In this document: piece after piece, positions 1 to 13,500 of the stretch
Numbering within the stretch: the first letter of the stretch is position 1
How the letters are laid out: each line of letters begins with the position of its first letter
Source: Ascidia mentula
Lineage: Eukaryota > Chordata > Ascidiacea > Phlebobranchia > Ascidiidae
Assembly: GCA_947561715.1 (NCBI GenBank)
Contig: OX387198.1
Coordinates: 5,580,001 to 5,644,000, forward strand
Reading direction: 5' to 3'
Length of the DNA stretch: 64,000 bases
The notes under the pieces: model-generated
Database searches by the model: none
What the model saw: only the letters and a program-made list of their open reading frames with translations
What the model was told of the DNA's origin: nothing
Translations under genes and position numbers: made by a program

Positions 1-1543
1 GCTTGTATTGTGGAAGAGGATTAGGGTGTTTGTTTACAATTAATGTTGTTGGATTGAAAGGCCAATCACGGGCGGGATCGCGATATTAGGTATTGAATCG
101 TCAGACGAATCAAATTACCTCCATCTCACCATAATAAGATAACTCCTCGTAATCGCTTTTCCTGTAATTGAACACCCAATATTTGTTTCGTTGTGAGAGT
201 TGAATTAAAGTCTAAAGTGACGGAAGCCAAAGATTTGCTTTCCATCAATATTGACCATTATCGATATGGAAGTTCAATGATCAAATGTGTTTGACCGCAT
301 TTTGACAGATTTTCAGCTGACATGCGTCATCAGTGTTTGGAAGTGATGCTTTCTGCAACAGTCATCTTATTGGCCATGCGTTGAATGTTGTAGGATTCCA
401 CTGCGTTTAATGATGTTTCGGCGCTAAAATCTAACTATCTACACATGATTGCAAAATCACGTGTCACATATATAATACAGTATATACATTTAATTTATTA
501 GACGCTTCAGTTTAAAGCTAATGAACATGGGTCAACAGTTGTCGGTGTCATTTATAGCTCATAGTTAGGTTTAAAAGTAGAACTACAATTTGTGTTACAT
601 TTCATGGCAAACGGGGGTGAAACCTTTAAATTTCACTGAATGTTCGTTCACAGGAAATCGCAATCCACTTGTTTAGTCCTTAGTCTACAGCACAGGAAAC
701 GTGTATCGACTTCCAATAATACAACATAGTTTATTCTCTCAATGGGTTATTCACTGATACAAAGCATTGTTGCTCGCAGAATCAACTTGGTTACCGGATC
801 GAGCATTGTTACGTTGATAATGGTTCTTTTGTCGCGTTTGCGCGTGGATTTAGTCACGTGAGTGGCAAGGTATTGTCGGGGCCGAGGAAAACACAGTTCC
901 ACGTACCGCAATGTTGGTAGTTGACTTAATGTTTTGTTATAATTTATCCCTAGTTATGGGTCTGTTACTACGTGACCTTTAGCGTTTTTGCTTATGCTGC
1001 AATCCCTGTTAATACCAAGTGGTTGTTAGTCGTGATTTCGGGGCCAATGCTTGTGCGCAATCCTCTTATTTGCTGCAACCATTTATCTTCCTATATTTTG
1101 TTGTATTGGTTTCGAAGGAATGTATAAACTGATTTTTTTCGTACCAGATAGTTGGAAACCCCCCATATAAGCATTGTGTGTTAAAAACATGGAACTTCCA
1201 ATACGACGATAATGAACATATAGCGTTGGTTGACAGGCACATCACGACTAGCGAATACCTTTGTAGCATAAAGCACTTGGTTCTTACCGGAGTGATACCT
1301 ATCCAATGCCAAATCCTCATTTAGATGTCCTTGTCGACTTTAATCCCTTGCGGGGTGTATTTCAATCCACACTCCGCCTGTTTAATACGAGTTGAATTGA
1401 CAGTTTATGGAAACAAAATTTTCCGTACGAAGCACACGGTTTTGCACTTCTATAAAGTTGAACAACTTATTTCCACTCATGAACTTGTATCCCACGGTAT
1501 GATGTCCTACATTGTTTTACCAACGCCAATATTTTTCTCACAG
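1..1543. other. Upstream intronic or intergenic DNA before the first nesprin exon in the window
   Basis: No exon could be supported here. The sequence is AT-rich, without a long frame that has both a credible acceptor and donor. It most likely is the intron between the exons for the second calponin-homology domain and the exon starting at 1544, because that exon begins mid-codon after a CAG acceptor. Confidence 0.5.
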
Positions 1544-4500
1544 ACGTAGACGTGGAGAGGCCTGACGAGAAGTCGATTATGACGTACGTAGCGCAGTTCG
1601 TCAAGCAGTACGGGACTGTTGGGGAGGAAGGCCACGAGACTCCTCAGGTATTAAGACTTGCATTTAACAATTCTCAATATGGCAGTCTATGCTCCCCTGA
1701 GGTTATTGCTTGTAGCATCTCTATCTAAGCTTGTTGGATTAAGGGCTGTTTGAAAAATTGCCTAGATAAACTGCCTGACGTTTTATTTTGCTCCGAATGC
1801 TTCCCCTTGCGTAACACAAACATACCACATACATAATATATGATAAGATGGCGTGTTGTTACGTGTCTTCCAGGTGGATGAAGATGTTATTCAGTTCGAA
1901 GATCTGATGTCTTGGCTCACTGATGCGGAGTCAATGTTAGTAAATGTCCACAAGACGCGTAAATACAGACAACAAGACTACCTCAACCATCGGACTTTTA
2001 AAACCGAACTGGAACATAAAAGAAATTTGGTAACCTTTTTTTAATTTTTACATTTCTGTATTCGTAAATTGACTAGAGGTTTGTCGCCGTGTAGCCTAAA
2101 TATCTCTTGTTAAATAAAAGGTTCCCGGAGAAAATCTGTTTTTTGAAAACACGTAACGCTGACCAACGTGAATTCAAAAACATAACATTTAGACCATAAA
2201 ATCGGATTATTATTTTCTGTGCCACAATGTGATCAGTTTTATGTCCACCGGCTGACTTTTTGTAACACATATACTGTATATTGTTATTTCTTCTTTCAGA
2301 TCAAAGCACTCCACGAAAAATGGTTGGCTGGAGGAGCTGCATCGGTGACGAAGGACCAGATCGACGGGATGGGTCAATTGCTTGGGAAAATTGACGATAT
2401 GTCACAGGTCGGCTATTAGTGTACAATCTGTTTCTTATACTGTTTTGGGTTTGTGACAAAATTTTCACTGCTTGGAGAACAAAAGTACCAAAAATAAGAA
2501 GAACTTGCCTATGGACTGTATTATTTTTCTGCACAATACCAACAACGTTATGGGCCATACTCGTCTAAATACAACTTCTTGCAAACCTAACCTCGTCTTT
2601 ATTAATTTTAAATTAAATTAACAAGTCTGTTGATTAATTTGACTGTTGCGTCACAACCTGCTCTTTATTGTTCTTTATCTCCATTTTGTTTCAAAAATCG
2701 TATGACGTATGTTGTGACAGAAATGGCACCGGGAGTTGGACAGCGTCCTTCCCGGCCAACTGGGTGAGGTCGGAGCGTGGCTCCATAAAGCCGAAGCCGC
2801 AGTTGCTGAGGCTGAGTACGACGATGACGTCAGCGATGACGAAACAATTGCCGACATCATTCAACAGCAGTTGGACGACCACCGGGTTGGTGTTTTTTGT
2901 AGTCTCTTTCGGTGAAAATACTTTTTAGGCCAACCTTGGTATTTTTGGCAATAACCTATAATAAACACTTCAAGAAATGTCATTTTAACGTTCTCAGGCC
3001 ATCTTCAAGGACATGAATTCGATGCTTCAGGCTTTCCAGCGGATGAGGCGAGCGCACAGATTTTCAGGTCACTCGATCCCGCTGGAACAGCTGGAAGACA
3101 TGTCAAACCGCTTCGCAGGTAATATTAAATGAGGTTTTGTATATGTAGAAAGCCTGCTTGTCTCCGCAATTTCGCCAATGCTTTCCCAATAAATATTATA
3201 ACTTCAATTGGTATCCGGAAGTTTTAGTTAGAGATTTTTTTACGGTTTTGTTTCTAGTTCATACCTGCGTGTTTTAAAGCATGTCGGAATGCAATTTTAT
3301 TTACAAAATAATGACACTATGTTTCGAACAACGATAGTTACCGGCTTCGTGACCAATCCAGACCATATTCAATATTTTCTCAAAGCGCTTACCACCGCTT
3401 CAACGCAACGTTCCGCCCAACTTGAATACGCGCAAACCAAGCACCGCCTGATGGCGCAGTTGAGCAACGCGGATCAGATGGTGGCGGAATGGACAGTGCG
3501 ATTTGGAGACCGCGAAAATGTGGACGAACTCCTTCAAAACTACGTGGTATAAATTATTTATTTGTTAATTGAATGACTTTGTGAATCAACTCAGTAGAAT
3601 GCTGTACTTTGTGCAAGGTTTTACAGAGTTGTAAACATAGAATTTATTAAAATGTTCGGTTTTGACGGTTGAGATGTGTTTTCCATCAAGTGATAATTTT
3701 TATCTTTTGTTCTTGTTTAGCTACGCGTACAGTTTCTTGCAAAAAATATATTTAAGGCACGCGAAAATAGAATGACTTTGGTCCTGCTAATGTTATTGGC
3801 CTTTTTACCAATCTTTGTGTTTGATTCCGTGATAATAATGTCGAAGCAATATATTTTACTTCGATTTTTGTGCAGGATAACGTGGAGAAGCGGAGGGTGG
3901 TCGACAAGTTGGAATACGCGATGTCGAAAGCGAAGAAACAAGGGGAAGCTTACCTCCTTTGTGACGAAGCAATGTCTGACGTAGCCAGAGAAGAAATAAG
4001 AAAATTTCTTTCTGATAAAGAGGAACAGGTGAGACTGCAATGACCTCACGAAACAAACGAACAAATAAAGTAAAAATTACATGTTTTTTGCTATGCCAGA
4101 TACTTGCTCATGTGCACATATGTTAGAGTTTCATACAGCTATTAACTTTGTTCTATCATATGTCTTTGATGAGAATCTTAACCGTACTAACGATACCAGA
4201 ATGTTTAGGGTCAAAATGTGTCTTTAATGTATACGAGATTGCAAGACTCCTTAACCCTTTCCATTTCTTCCCTTAACTATGTTTTGTTTCAGACTAAAGC
4301 AGTTTCCTCGGAGATCCTGGAAGCTCGGAAGCAGCTCGAGGAAACTGCGGAGAAATGGAGAGAATATGAGGAGAGCAAAGAGAGTTTCCAACCCTGGTTG
4401 GTGAGAGCGGAGGGAATGCTTCTTGCACCGGAACCGGAGAAAGTTGTGAGTGAATATTTCAACTAAGCATTCGACTGTAAGGCGTCTTAAGTGTTAGAAC

Positions 4501-7500
4501 CATTGATAATGATTGCGGTGCTAAGTAACCTACATTAAAAACTTATTCAGTAAAGATATCACGCTTAAATGTTAAAAATACTTTATGGGCACTCTGTTGA
4601 GGTAATAGTACCTGAAAAGAGTTACATGTACCGCAACTTCCGTTTTAAAACGTTGCTGTCGGAATTATTCCCTAAAACTCGCTAAACTTAAAAAAGAAAA
4701 CGTATACCTTCCATTTTTGCAGACCTTCTTCAAGGACTGGGAGCGTTGGAGTGAGGTCTTCAACATCTTGAACGAAAGCGGGGAATATCTTGCCGAGGTC
4801 TGCGACGACCAAGTTGCAGAAGCCGTGGATCAAGAACTCGAAATCATCGCCTCTCCCGCATCTCGCGTCCTGGATAATTGCGCGAAGCTGATGAAGAAGG
4901 AGGAAGTTTCCAAGCGAAGAAAGGACTTTGAAGCTGGAGTGGAAAATCTCCATCAGTGGTTAAACAACGTGGAAGGCGAACTGAAGCAACCTCTACCCGC
5001 TGAATTCAGTTCCATCAAGGGACATCTGCAGGACTTGGAAGTAGGGAAATTGTTTGTTATGATAATGATCTTTCGAAGCTTCAAAGATCGGTTTAAATTG
5101 TTTAATTCTCTCTGTAATATTCGTATATGTTTTAAACCTGATATATAAAGCACCTATTGCCCTTTCTTTACGTACAACAAAGTTGGAAAGTGATTCTTAA
5201 CTCTAATTAAAAATTAGAAAAATTGTAATAGTTTTGTCCATGATACACTGGTTTTTAATCGTGGTTTCATTCACGAAATGACTTCATCCATTAAACAAAT
5301 TTCCTTTCCATTGTTTAGGATATCGGAGACGAGACGACCCGCGTCGAGGATCAGTTCAAAGATTTGAGCAAAGTAGCGCAAGCTCTCGTTAAAGACACAC
5401 CTGCGGAGGATGTGGATGTGATGCTGAAAACAATGACTGACGTCAAAGATCGTCTTCTGAAGGTAAACTGATGATATGTTTGACTATTTGTGTGCGATGT
5501 TTGTATACCACCTGGCAATCGGATGGTCTTGTACCGTTTTGGTTTCTGTTAATAAAAACAACCACTAATTATTAAACGATTTATCTTTTCAACTTAATAT
5601 GTAGCTTGACTAGAAATGAACAAACTCATGTATTTTGCAAGCACATTCTCTCGGTGTATTTGCTACAAATTTGGTGCAAATTATTCGATATGTTTTGTAC
5701 TTTATCGTGAAAAAATCATAAATATCGTGTAAAAATATATAGGTCCGTCGAACGGTAACGAAGCACTCCAACAATTATACCGACATGCTGGAACCCGTGC
5801 AAAGTGTTGACGTCGATCTGGAGTCGCTCAATGATTGGTTGGATGAAGCCGACCGATTGCTGACGTCATATTCTCATCCAGATACCGACATGGAATCGCA
5901 ATTTCAATCCCATCAAGTAAGAAAACATGCGATTTTTAAATGATTACTTTGGCAATTTAACAAATGTTGTTGTTGCTACAGGTTATATGTGTTTAGAATA
6001 CGGGGGACGATATATAATGTCAAAAGTTCTGATGTGGTATAGTTTAGTATTGTTATTTATGTCAAACGTTTTTTGCAGAAATTTTTCGCCAGCAAAGACC
6101 AACAACAACAAAAGTTGAGTCGGATGAGCGAAAATCTTGGACGCATTACGAGTCTCAGCACTCCAGGTACATTTCTATTAATATATATACGGTGCAATAC
6201 GCCAAATGTAGATTCAGTATATCACATTTTAGCACTGTTTACTCTCATTAAAATCCGTTCGCACCTCAAAGGAATTATGTTTCAATGAGCATAACATGTG
6301 TCGACCATGTATTCAACCCAAGTTTGCAACGCATACAGCAGCCACCCTTTTAACATGCCCCGAGCGTTTATGTTTAAAGAAGCATATCTTTTCTTACATA
6401 ACATGCCGACTTTGTGTTCAACTCGTCATGTTTGCGAGCGACCCTTGCCAAATGCGCTGTAAGTTTCAAATACATAACAACAAATTCCTTACCTGGCAGG
6501 TCTCGCAGTCGAAGAGGTGCAGGACAAGATTACGGAGTCGACGGCCAGGTTGCAGTTGGCGACGCAGAAGGCCGAAGAATGGAAGCCCAAGCTTAAATCG
6601 GGCACCGAAGCATTGCGGAGATACAGAGCGAGTTTGGGGGCAATGCAGAGGTGGATGGAGAAGTCCAACGAAGTGATGGAGGAAAGCAAACCGGTTAAAC
6701 AACGCCTTTCTGTACACCAGGTATTGAATATGTATTTAGACCGGGGGGTTATTACTCAGGTGGTTATGCGATCCATATTTGTTGTACGCTATCTATAACA
6801 AACATTTGTGTAACCCTTTTTAGGGGTGGTACATCACCACATGTAAACGTTAGCGAGGAGTCTGAATTAACATTGTTCGATCAATAACAACATACGAATT
6901 TTTGGCAAGCATTACCTGTGTTGTACATCCATGCTTATGACGTTGTTTTTACCCGAATGCAGAAGTCAGGATTACAGGATTGTGCCACAGTGAAGGCATT
7001 TACTTTTTCTGTTATATTTCCATGAGGATTTGTTTCAAACCCGTTTTAGATTGTAGTTTGAGACGCAAATGCTTAAAAAGTGAAGCGTTTTACTGAAAAG
7101 CACTCGCCGTATACCTGAGTATGATTTAAATGCGTTTCCAAAAGCTTCGCAATTTGGATTTTGTGAAACCCTCAACAGCAACTCGTCTTTCATGCTTGCA
7201 GGATTTTTTTGCTGATCTGGAACAAACACCGATCACCGGCTTCCTCCAAGCAAGCGACCAACTACGCAAGCTACAGACGTCACAAAGCGAACGCACGTCG
7301 GTTTATGAAGTCACAAAGCAGATGCAGCAACAGTACCAGGCTGTGCTTAAAAAGGCGTCCGCCAAATTGCTTCAACTCAAGTAAGAAATGCAGATAATGA
7401 GTGCCATGCCATATTTTTTTTACTTCTGAAAGATAATGGGATATCTGACGTTGTCGTGCAACGTTTTTCTTGTAACCATATTCAGCCTTTTGGTTTTGAT

Positions 7501-10500
7501 TGGAATTTTTCGTATTTTGTGACGTAAATTTCAAAAAACTTTCGCCCCAAGGAAATTTGCATTTAAAGCATATTCCTATTTGGAAGATAAACACCTGTAA
7601 TTTGATTTCCTTTAAATGTTAACGCTTGATTCGTGCAGATACAAAGAAGCCGAACAGGAGTTTTCTGATTTGCTCGAAGAATGTCGAGGGCGACTTGCTG
7701 GTGAAGAACAACGTCTTGATGATAAATCCGTTGCTCCAGAGGATTTAGTCGAAGAACACAAGGTAAATTATAAGCAGCAAGTAAAATTTTCACAAAAAAC
7801 AACTGTGAGTTAGGCATTGTTTTTATTTTAATTTTTTTCTTTGTATGCAATAGAATAATTTATTCATTAAATTGTTGACAAAATAATTAAAACTAAAACG
7901 TACTTCAGGTCCACTTCCAAGCTCCACTCGATCGGCTTTGTGAGCTCCTCCAACAAATGGAGGAACTGAGTCCAAATTTACAGCAGGATGATGCCGACCG
8001 CCAGGTGGAGCCAGTAAGCGAGCTGAGGGAGGAATACGAGAGTTTGTTGGCGGCCGAAGAAAGAACTCACAAGTATGAAACACCAGATGTTATAGAACTA
8101 AAATATCGGGCATAATATGTTTAGCCAAAGTTACTCGTAGCGAATTATTTTAAATCACAGCAATATTAATTTTTCGTAAACGGCATTGTCAGTTTCTGCA
8201 CTGAAAAATAATCCAAGCAAGCCAGAAACATGGCTGAACGTTGAGTTCTGGTTAAGCTTCCCTGAGTACATTTTCCCTTGATTTTGTATAAGAAAAAACT
8301 TTTCAATATTGTTCAAGGTCACGTTTCATGTTAATTATGTGTCCACTTCCAGCAAACTGACCCAAGTTCCAGAAAAGCAACGTGAATTCCAACAATCACT
8401 GGCCAAAGTCCAGGACTGGGTTAAAGATGCGGAGAATGTCATCGAAGCGATTCACAAACCAATGGATCCCGATCCTGCAAGATTCAAGGTAAATCCACGA
8501 ATCTTAACTTATAATTCGGCAAAACTTCGCTGGAATGCCCTTTAGTTTTGTCAGTGTCTTTGTCATATTCTTTATAGTTCTTTTTCTCAGTATTTTCCAC
8601 GTGTATTAAGTACAATAAAACAAAGGTATGTATTGGTGGTAAGGTTGTTGCATACCATCACTATTTGCAGGAAATGGCGAACAAATTTGATGACGTCACG
8701 AAGGGTAAAGAGGGACACTTGGACGCCCTCGAGTGGCTGAGTTCGACTCTTAATCATTTGGCAAAATACTTACCGGAAGAGGAAGTACAACAGGACTTGG
8801 TATGGGATTTTATTATATTTTAAGCTTTATGTTAAGTCTGTGTAATTTGTCTATAACCCAAATTGGGTTCCGTTACATCTGTGCACATTGGTATGGTTTC
8901 CGTTTTTTTTATGTAAAATAACATTTGAAACCTGCAGGAATCACTGAAGGCTTGGAACGCAAGCAGCATGTCCATCATAAACGCATTTGATGTGACTGAA
9001 AAACGACTTGCTGCGGCTAAAAAATGTCACAAGTACCGGGAAGACATACAGGTCAGTTTCACACTTACACCATAGCTTTATACAAAGTAGGCATACTGTA
9101 TTGTTGTGGTGATTAGTTTGCTGGTGATAACCCAAACCAACATCGACAGTGTTCTGTTCTCTATGTTCGCATACTTTTGTTTTGATGTCGACGAATACTT
9201 TGTAGGAAACGAAGGATTTAATCGCTGACGAGGCGAAGGCTTTGGAGGAGTTCATTGAACAAGCGGACGCTCAACCGATAGATTCTGTGGATGACGCGAA
9301 ACAACTACTGGCATCTTGTCAGGTAACCCTGTTCCATTTCAAGCACTTTCCAAACCGGAGGTCGAGAGTTATAAGCTCACATTGAGCCAGTTAGACCGTC
9401 TTTGCAATCAACTAAAATAAAATGATAGCCGCAAATCACATTTGAAGTTGGCGGGTGTCATTTTGACCTTTTGATGCACACGAAACATAATAGACGTTAC
9501 TGCACGTTTTCAGCACCAGAAATCATTGAACATAGGTGTTAAATGTGGGTTGTACAATTTTTTTTCCTAAATGAGCTTGTCGTCGCTTCCCGAACCACAA
9601 CAGATAGAGGAAATAGCCACATGCGGCTCCAGTTTTGCGAAGAAGACGTAATGTGGTGTTGTGCCGGTCAAGTTAACTTAGATTAACTCAATGCCATACA
9701 TCTCAATACGAGAAGAGGCCTTTTGTAAGGGCTTGAATGAGTACAAATTTAAACGCCACACAATTGACGGGGGCTGGTGCCAAACCCAACAAAGTAAGTT
9801 CAGGAATTCCAGTTAACCCCATTCGCACTAATCAAGACTGGACTTTCGCCACAAACATTTTCGCATACCACACTCGCCTAATCCACACTATATAGACGCG
9901 CGACACTCCTTACGTTAACAGGCCTATCGGATCGTAGAACAACAAAACGTCAATGGTCCTCAAACTCTCAACCGACTGTGGGTAAACAAACAGTGGGCCC
10001 ACCGGACCGTTCTGTCACAGTGCCAGCATTGGCAAGTGTGTATTCCCGGTCTTACGACCGCACCAAGCACAAGTCCCTCTTAATCTCGCTTAACAGCCCT
10101 CTCCTGTACGCTGTGCGCAGAAAACTGTTTCGGCCACTTTTGCCCGTTCGCATTGACTGATGACGGCTTTGCCGGTTTAGGAGCGTGTAGGGTTTTGCTT
10201 CTGGCTTCACTTGTATTTATCCTGTGTTGTTTGCTGGCGGTTTAAAAAGCGCTTCTTACGCCGTTCGCTTTATTTGCATTTCAGCGGTTAAACGTTAGTG
10301 CGGTACTTACACCTTCGTTTTCACTTTAAATCGTTGTCTGCATGGCTTTAGCTTGAGTTAAATCAAATATCTAATAACTTGACGTATAAGGCTTCGAGTT
10401 TTGAGTATACAACCAGAAACAGAGAAGTGATTGTTATGGAAATGATATCAATGCTACCAGCAGTATTATGTTAAATGTGTTGGAGAAAGTCATTCGCAGG

Positions 10501-13500
10501 GTTACAATCACACGTGTGTTTAGTTCATTACTGAAGCTGCCTGGCATATTATTAATACAAGAAAGCCTTTCTGGTAATAATATGTATAAATATAAACGTT
10601 TAGGTTGCTATGCAGTAGCCTTCATCAGGATGTGCTATAATATAAATATGTGTGCTCATTCTGTAGCTCTACTTTATGTAGGGGGTTTTGTACAGCTCAG
10701 GAATTTTTAATATTTTTGTACTTACGAGCTTTCTGCGTTACTTTCAAACTCAAGATGTTCACAAACCCGCACGTTTACGTGAGTACTTTTGACTTTGGGA
10801 AACGTAGAGAAAGTTGCGGTTAAACAAAAGTGAAATGTCGCTAAATTTAGTCAGTAATGATCAGGTTCATTGCAATTACCGTCTGGTTCAGTGCAACATT
10901 CACCAGCTGCACTGACAAAACCTTGTAGATCGAAGCAGTACGTGTATTTCTGTGTGCACCATATGAGGTTTTAATACATTCCTACAGTACTCACACGAAG
11001 GAGCGTAAAATTCATGTGTTTAAACAATGTTATTTACTACCAGGCGACCGTGAGCGGGCTGGGACCACTTTCCCAACGAGCAGAGACCGATATTTTGGCT
11101 GGCCAGGAACTTCATGCTGACGAACAGGTTCCAGCGTTTCTCTATAGCGACGTGTCGAGTCTTGAATTGCAGTGGAATAACTTACAGCAAGCCGCGATGG
11201 ACAAATGTGACCAAATCCAAGTAAGTTTATTTGTCTGAAAAATTTTTACAGCTAAGATTTGCACAGCAACAGTCGTTGCCTTGCACTATGTCGATAAATA
11301 CAATCTTTAAAACGTCTGCTTGCAGCTAATTCAATTCGCATCTGCCCTTCAAAGATAAATTTGTAGGATGTGACACTGTGATGCCTACTAATATATTAAA
11401 GCAGTAACTGGCTGTTAAGAGTAGCAGAATGCAATTATATAAAGTATGGTTGCAACCAAGATTAGAGTTGTTATTATCTTTCATGCCTAACAGCAAAAGT
11501 TGTAAGGTTATAACCCTTTTACACGAATGGTCAACTATGTGTGGAAGCTCAGTTTAAAACAGGAGCACCTAAGAGGATCAACAAATGTTTAGTTGTGCCA
11601 AATATGAGTGAGATAGGTGCAACCAATATCTAACTTTAACAGTTCATTCTCTTATATACCGTGGCAACTACTGTAAATCCACTGAATTTTCTTCCACAGT
11701 CAACTGTTGAAGCTTGGGGCCAACATGAGTCGTCTTGTTCTGACCTCAGTGAGCTAGTTGCCAAAAGTTTACCCACGCTCGATGCCAAACTTCGCTTGAG
11801 CAACCTCAACTCCATAAACCAGGAAGTTAATTCAACAGCTGCGTTGAGAAAAAGACTCGCGCAAGGTGGTGACGACCTCGCTCAAGTTCAAGAACACGCG
11901 GCCGTGTTGTCGAAGAAATGCAGCCTAGAAGGCAGGAAATCTCTGAACGCCCAAGTGGAAAAACTGGCTGCGGATTTAGCCAAGGTGAAATAGTCTTATT
12001 AAATTATTAAACCTGTCGTATCAGTCTTTATATGTATACAAACTAAATTATCTGACGAAGCGAGGGGAACTCGCGAAAGCTAGTGTATTTTTTGTAATAC
12101 AAAAGTTAGTCTTTTACAAAACTGTGCCTAATCAAGAGTATTTAGTTTTTAGTCCTATTAAGTTTACTCTCATTGTGTGTGAATGTTTTTTATGTATATT
12201 GTACTTGTAGCTGAATCAATTACCACAAAATACAACTGTGCTGCTGCTAAGTTAAACTTTAACAAATATACATGGCATTGCAATCACGTGTGTAATTGAA
12301 GTAACTAAAAACATTGATTTATTTTGCAAGTTATGTTGTTTGTGCGAAGTTGAACTAAAAAAATGATTTACCGAACAAATCGTGACAATTGTAACTTCTC
12401 GAAGGTTTAGAGATTCAAGTTATTTAATGTTGATGTTTATGTATTTTTAGGCGCAGAAAAAAGCTGAAGCAAAACTCGCCAAAATGGAAACGATCAAGCA
12501 GGAATGGATCGATTGCGACACACAACTCACAGAAATGGATCAATGGACACAGGACATGCAAATTCAAGTAAGCACGTTGTTTTACAATTAGTGGAGGCTC
12601 GCTTTTTTTTATCTTTGGTTTAGTTTTTTTGGCAAATACTTGCTGTTTTTTTATTATGTCCAGTGTAGCTTTTGTTTTTGAATCTATAAGAGATCATGTT
12701 GGCAGAATATTAGAATAATACAACATCAAGCAATTGGAATATTTACTTACTGGGAATTTTCCTGGTGTTCATGTGACGTTTATTAAATTCTATACAAACT
12801 GTCCGGGCATAAACTCTCACGGATTACGGGAGATTTTTAATAACAACAAATTCTTTCCATAACTTATTCGCTTCAATATTTAACAAAACCGACTCCAAAT
12901 CGTAACCAACCCTTTAAGCCGAGCGAAGTTTAAATACGAGGTGCGCGATTATTAAGTGTATCGACTTGGTGGGTACTTCAGGTATTTACACAGAGAAAGG
13001 CGTGCCAACATTGAACAGGCAAACCACACACAAACAACCCCAACCAGTTTCAATGACTTCAACTATCCGGCCTGTCTTAAGAGTTGAAACACGCGCGGCG
13101 CATGTGATTAAATCTTATAGAATATTTTGTTGAGTATTTCAGTTATCAGAACAAAACCCAGTGGTTGCTGCAGGTCGAGCGAGTGGGATTGTAATTTCAG
13201 CACATTTTTCGATGTTGGATTTATTGAGTTTTACGAAGCAAATTCAGAGTCAATCATCAGAAAGTTAAAAAATACAGAAATTGCTTTCTCAGCAATATCT
13301 CAACATCTATAATAGTCAATGCAGAAAAAGTTATTCAAAATTTAGATGTCAACTTCAGCGGTAGTTATATATTTTACCAGCCTTGCACGTTTACTGGCAA
13401 TATTATCCAGCTGTTAAGGCAGCCGACACCTTACAAAATCTAGGTAGTAAACCGAACACCTTTCTGTAGGCTTGTGTTGACAAACTTACCGTCAGGCCAG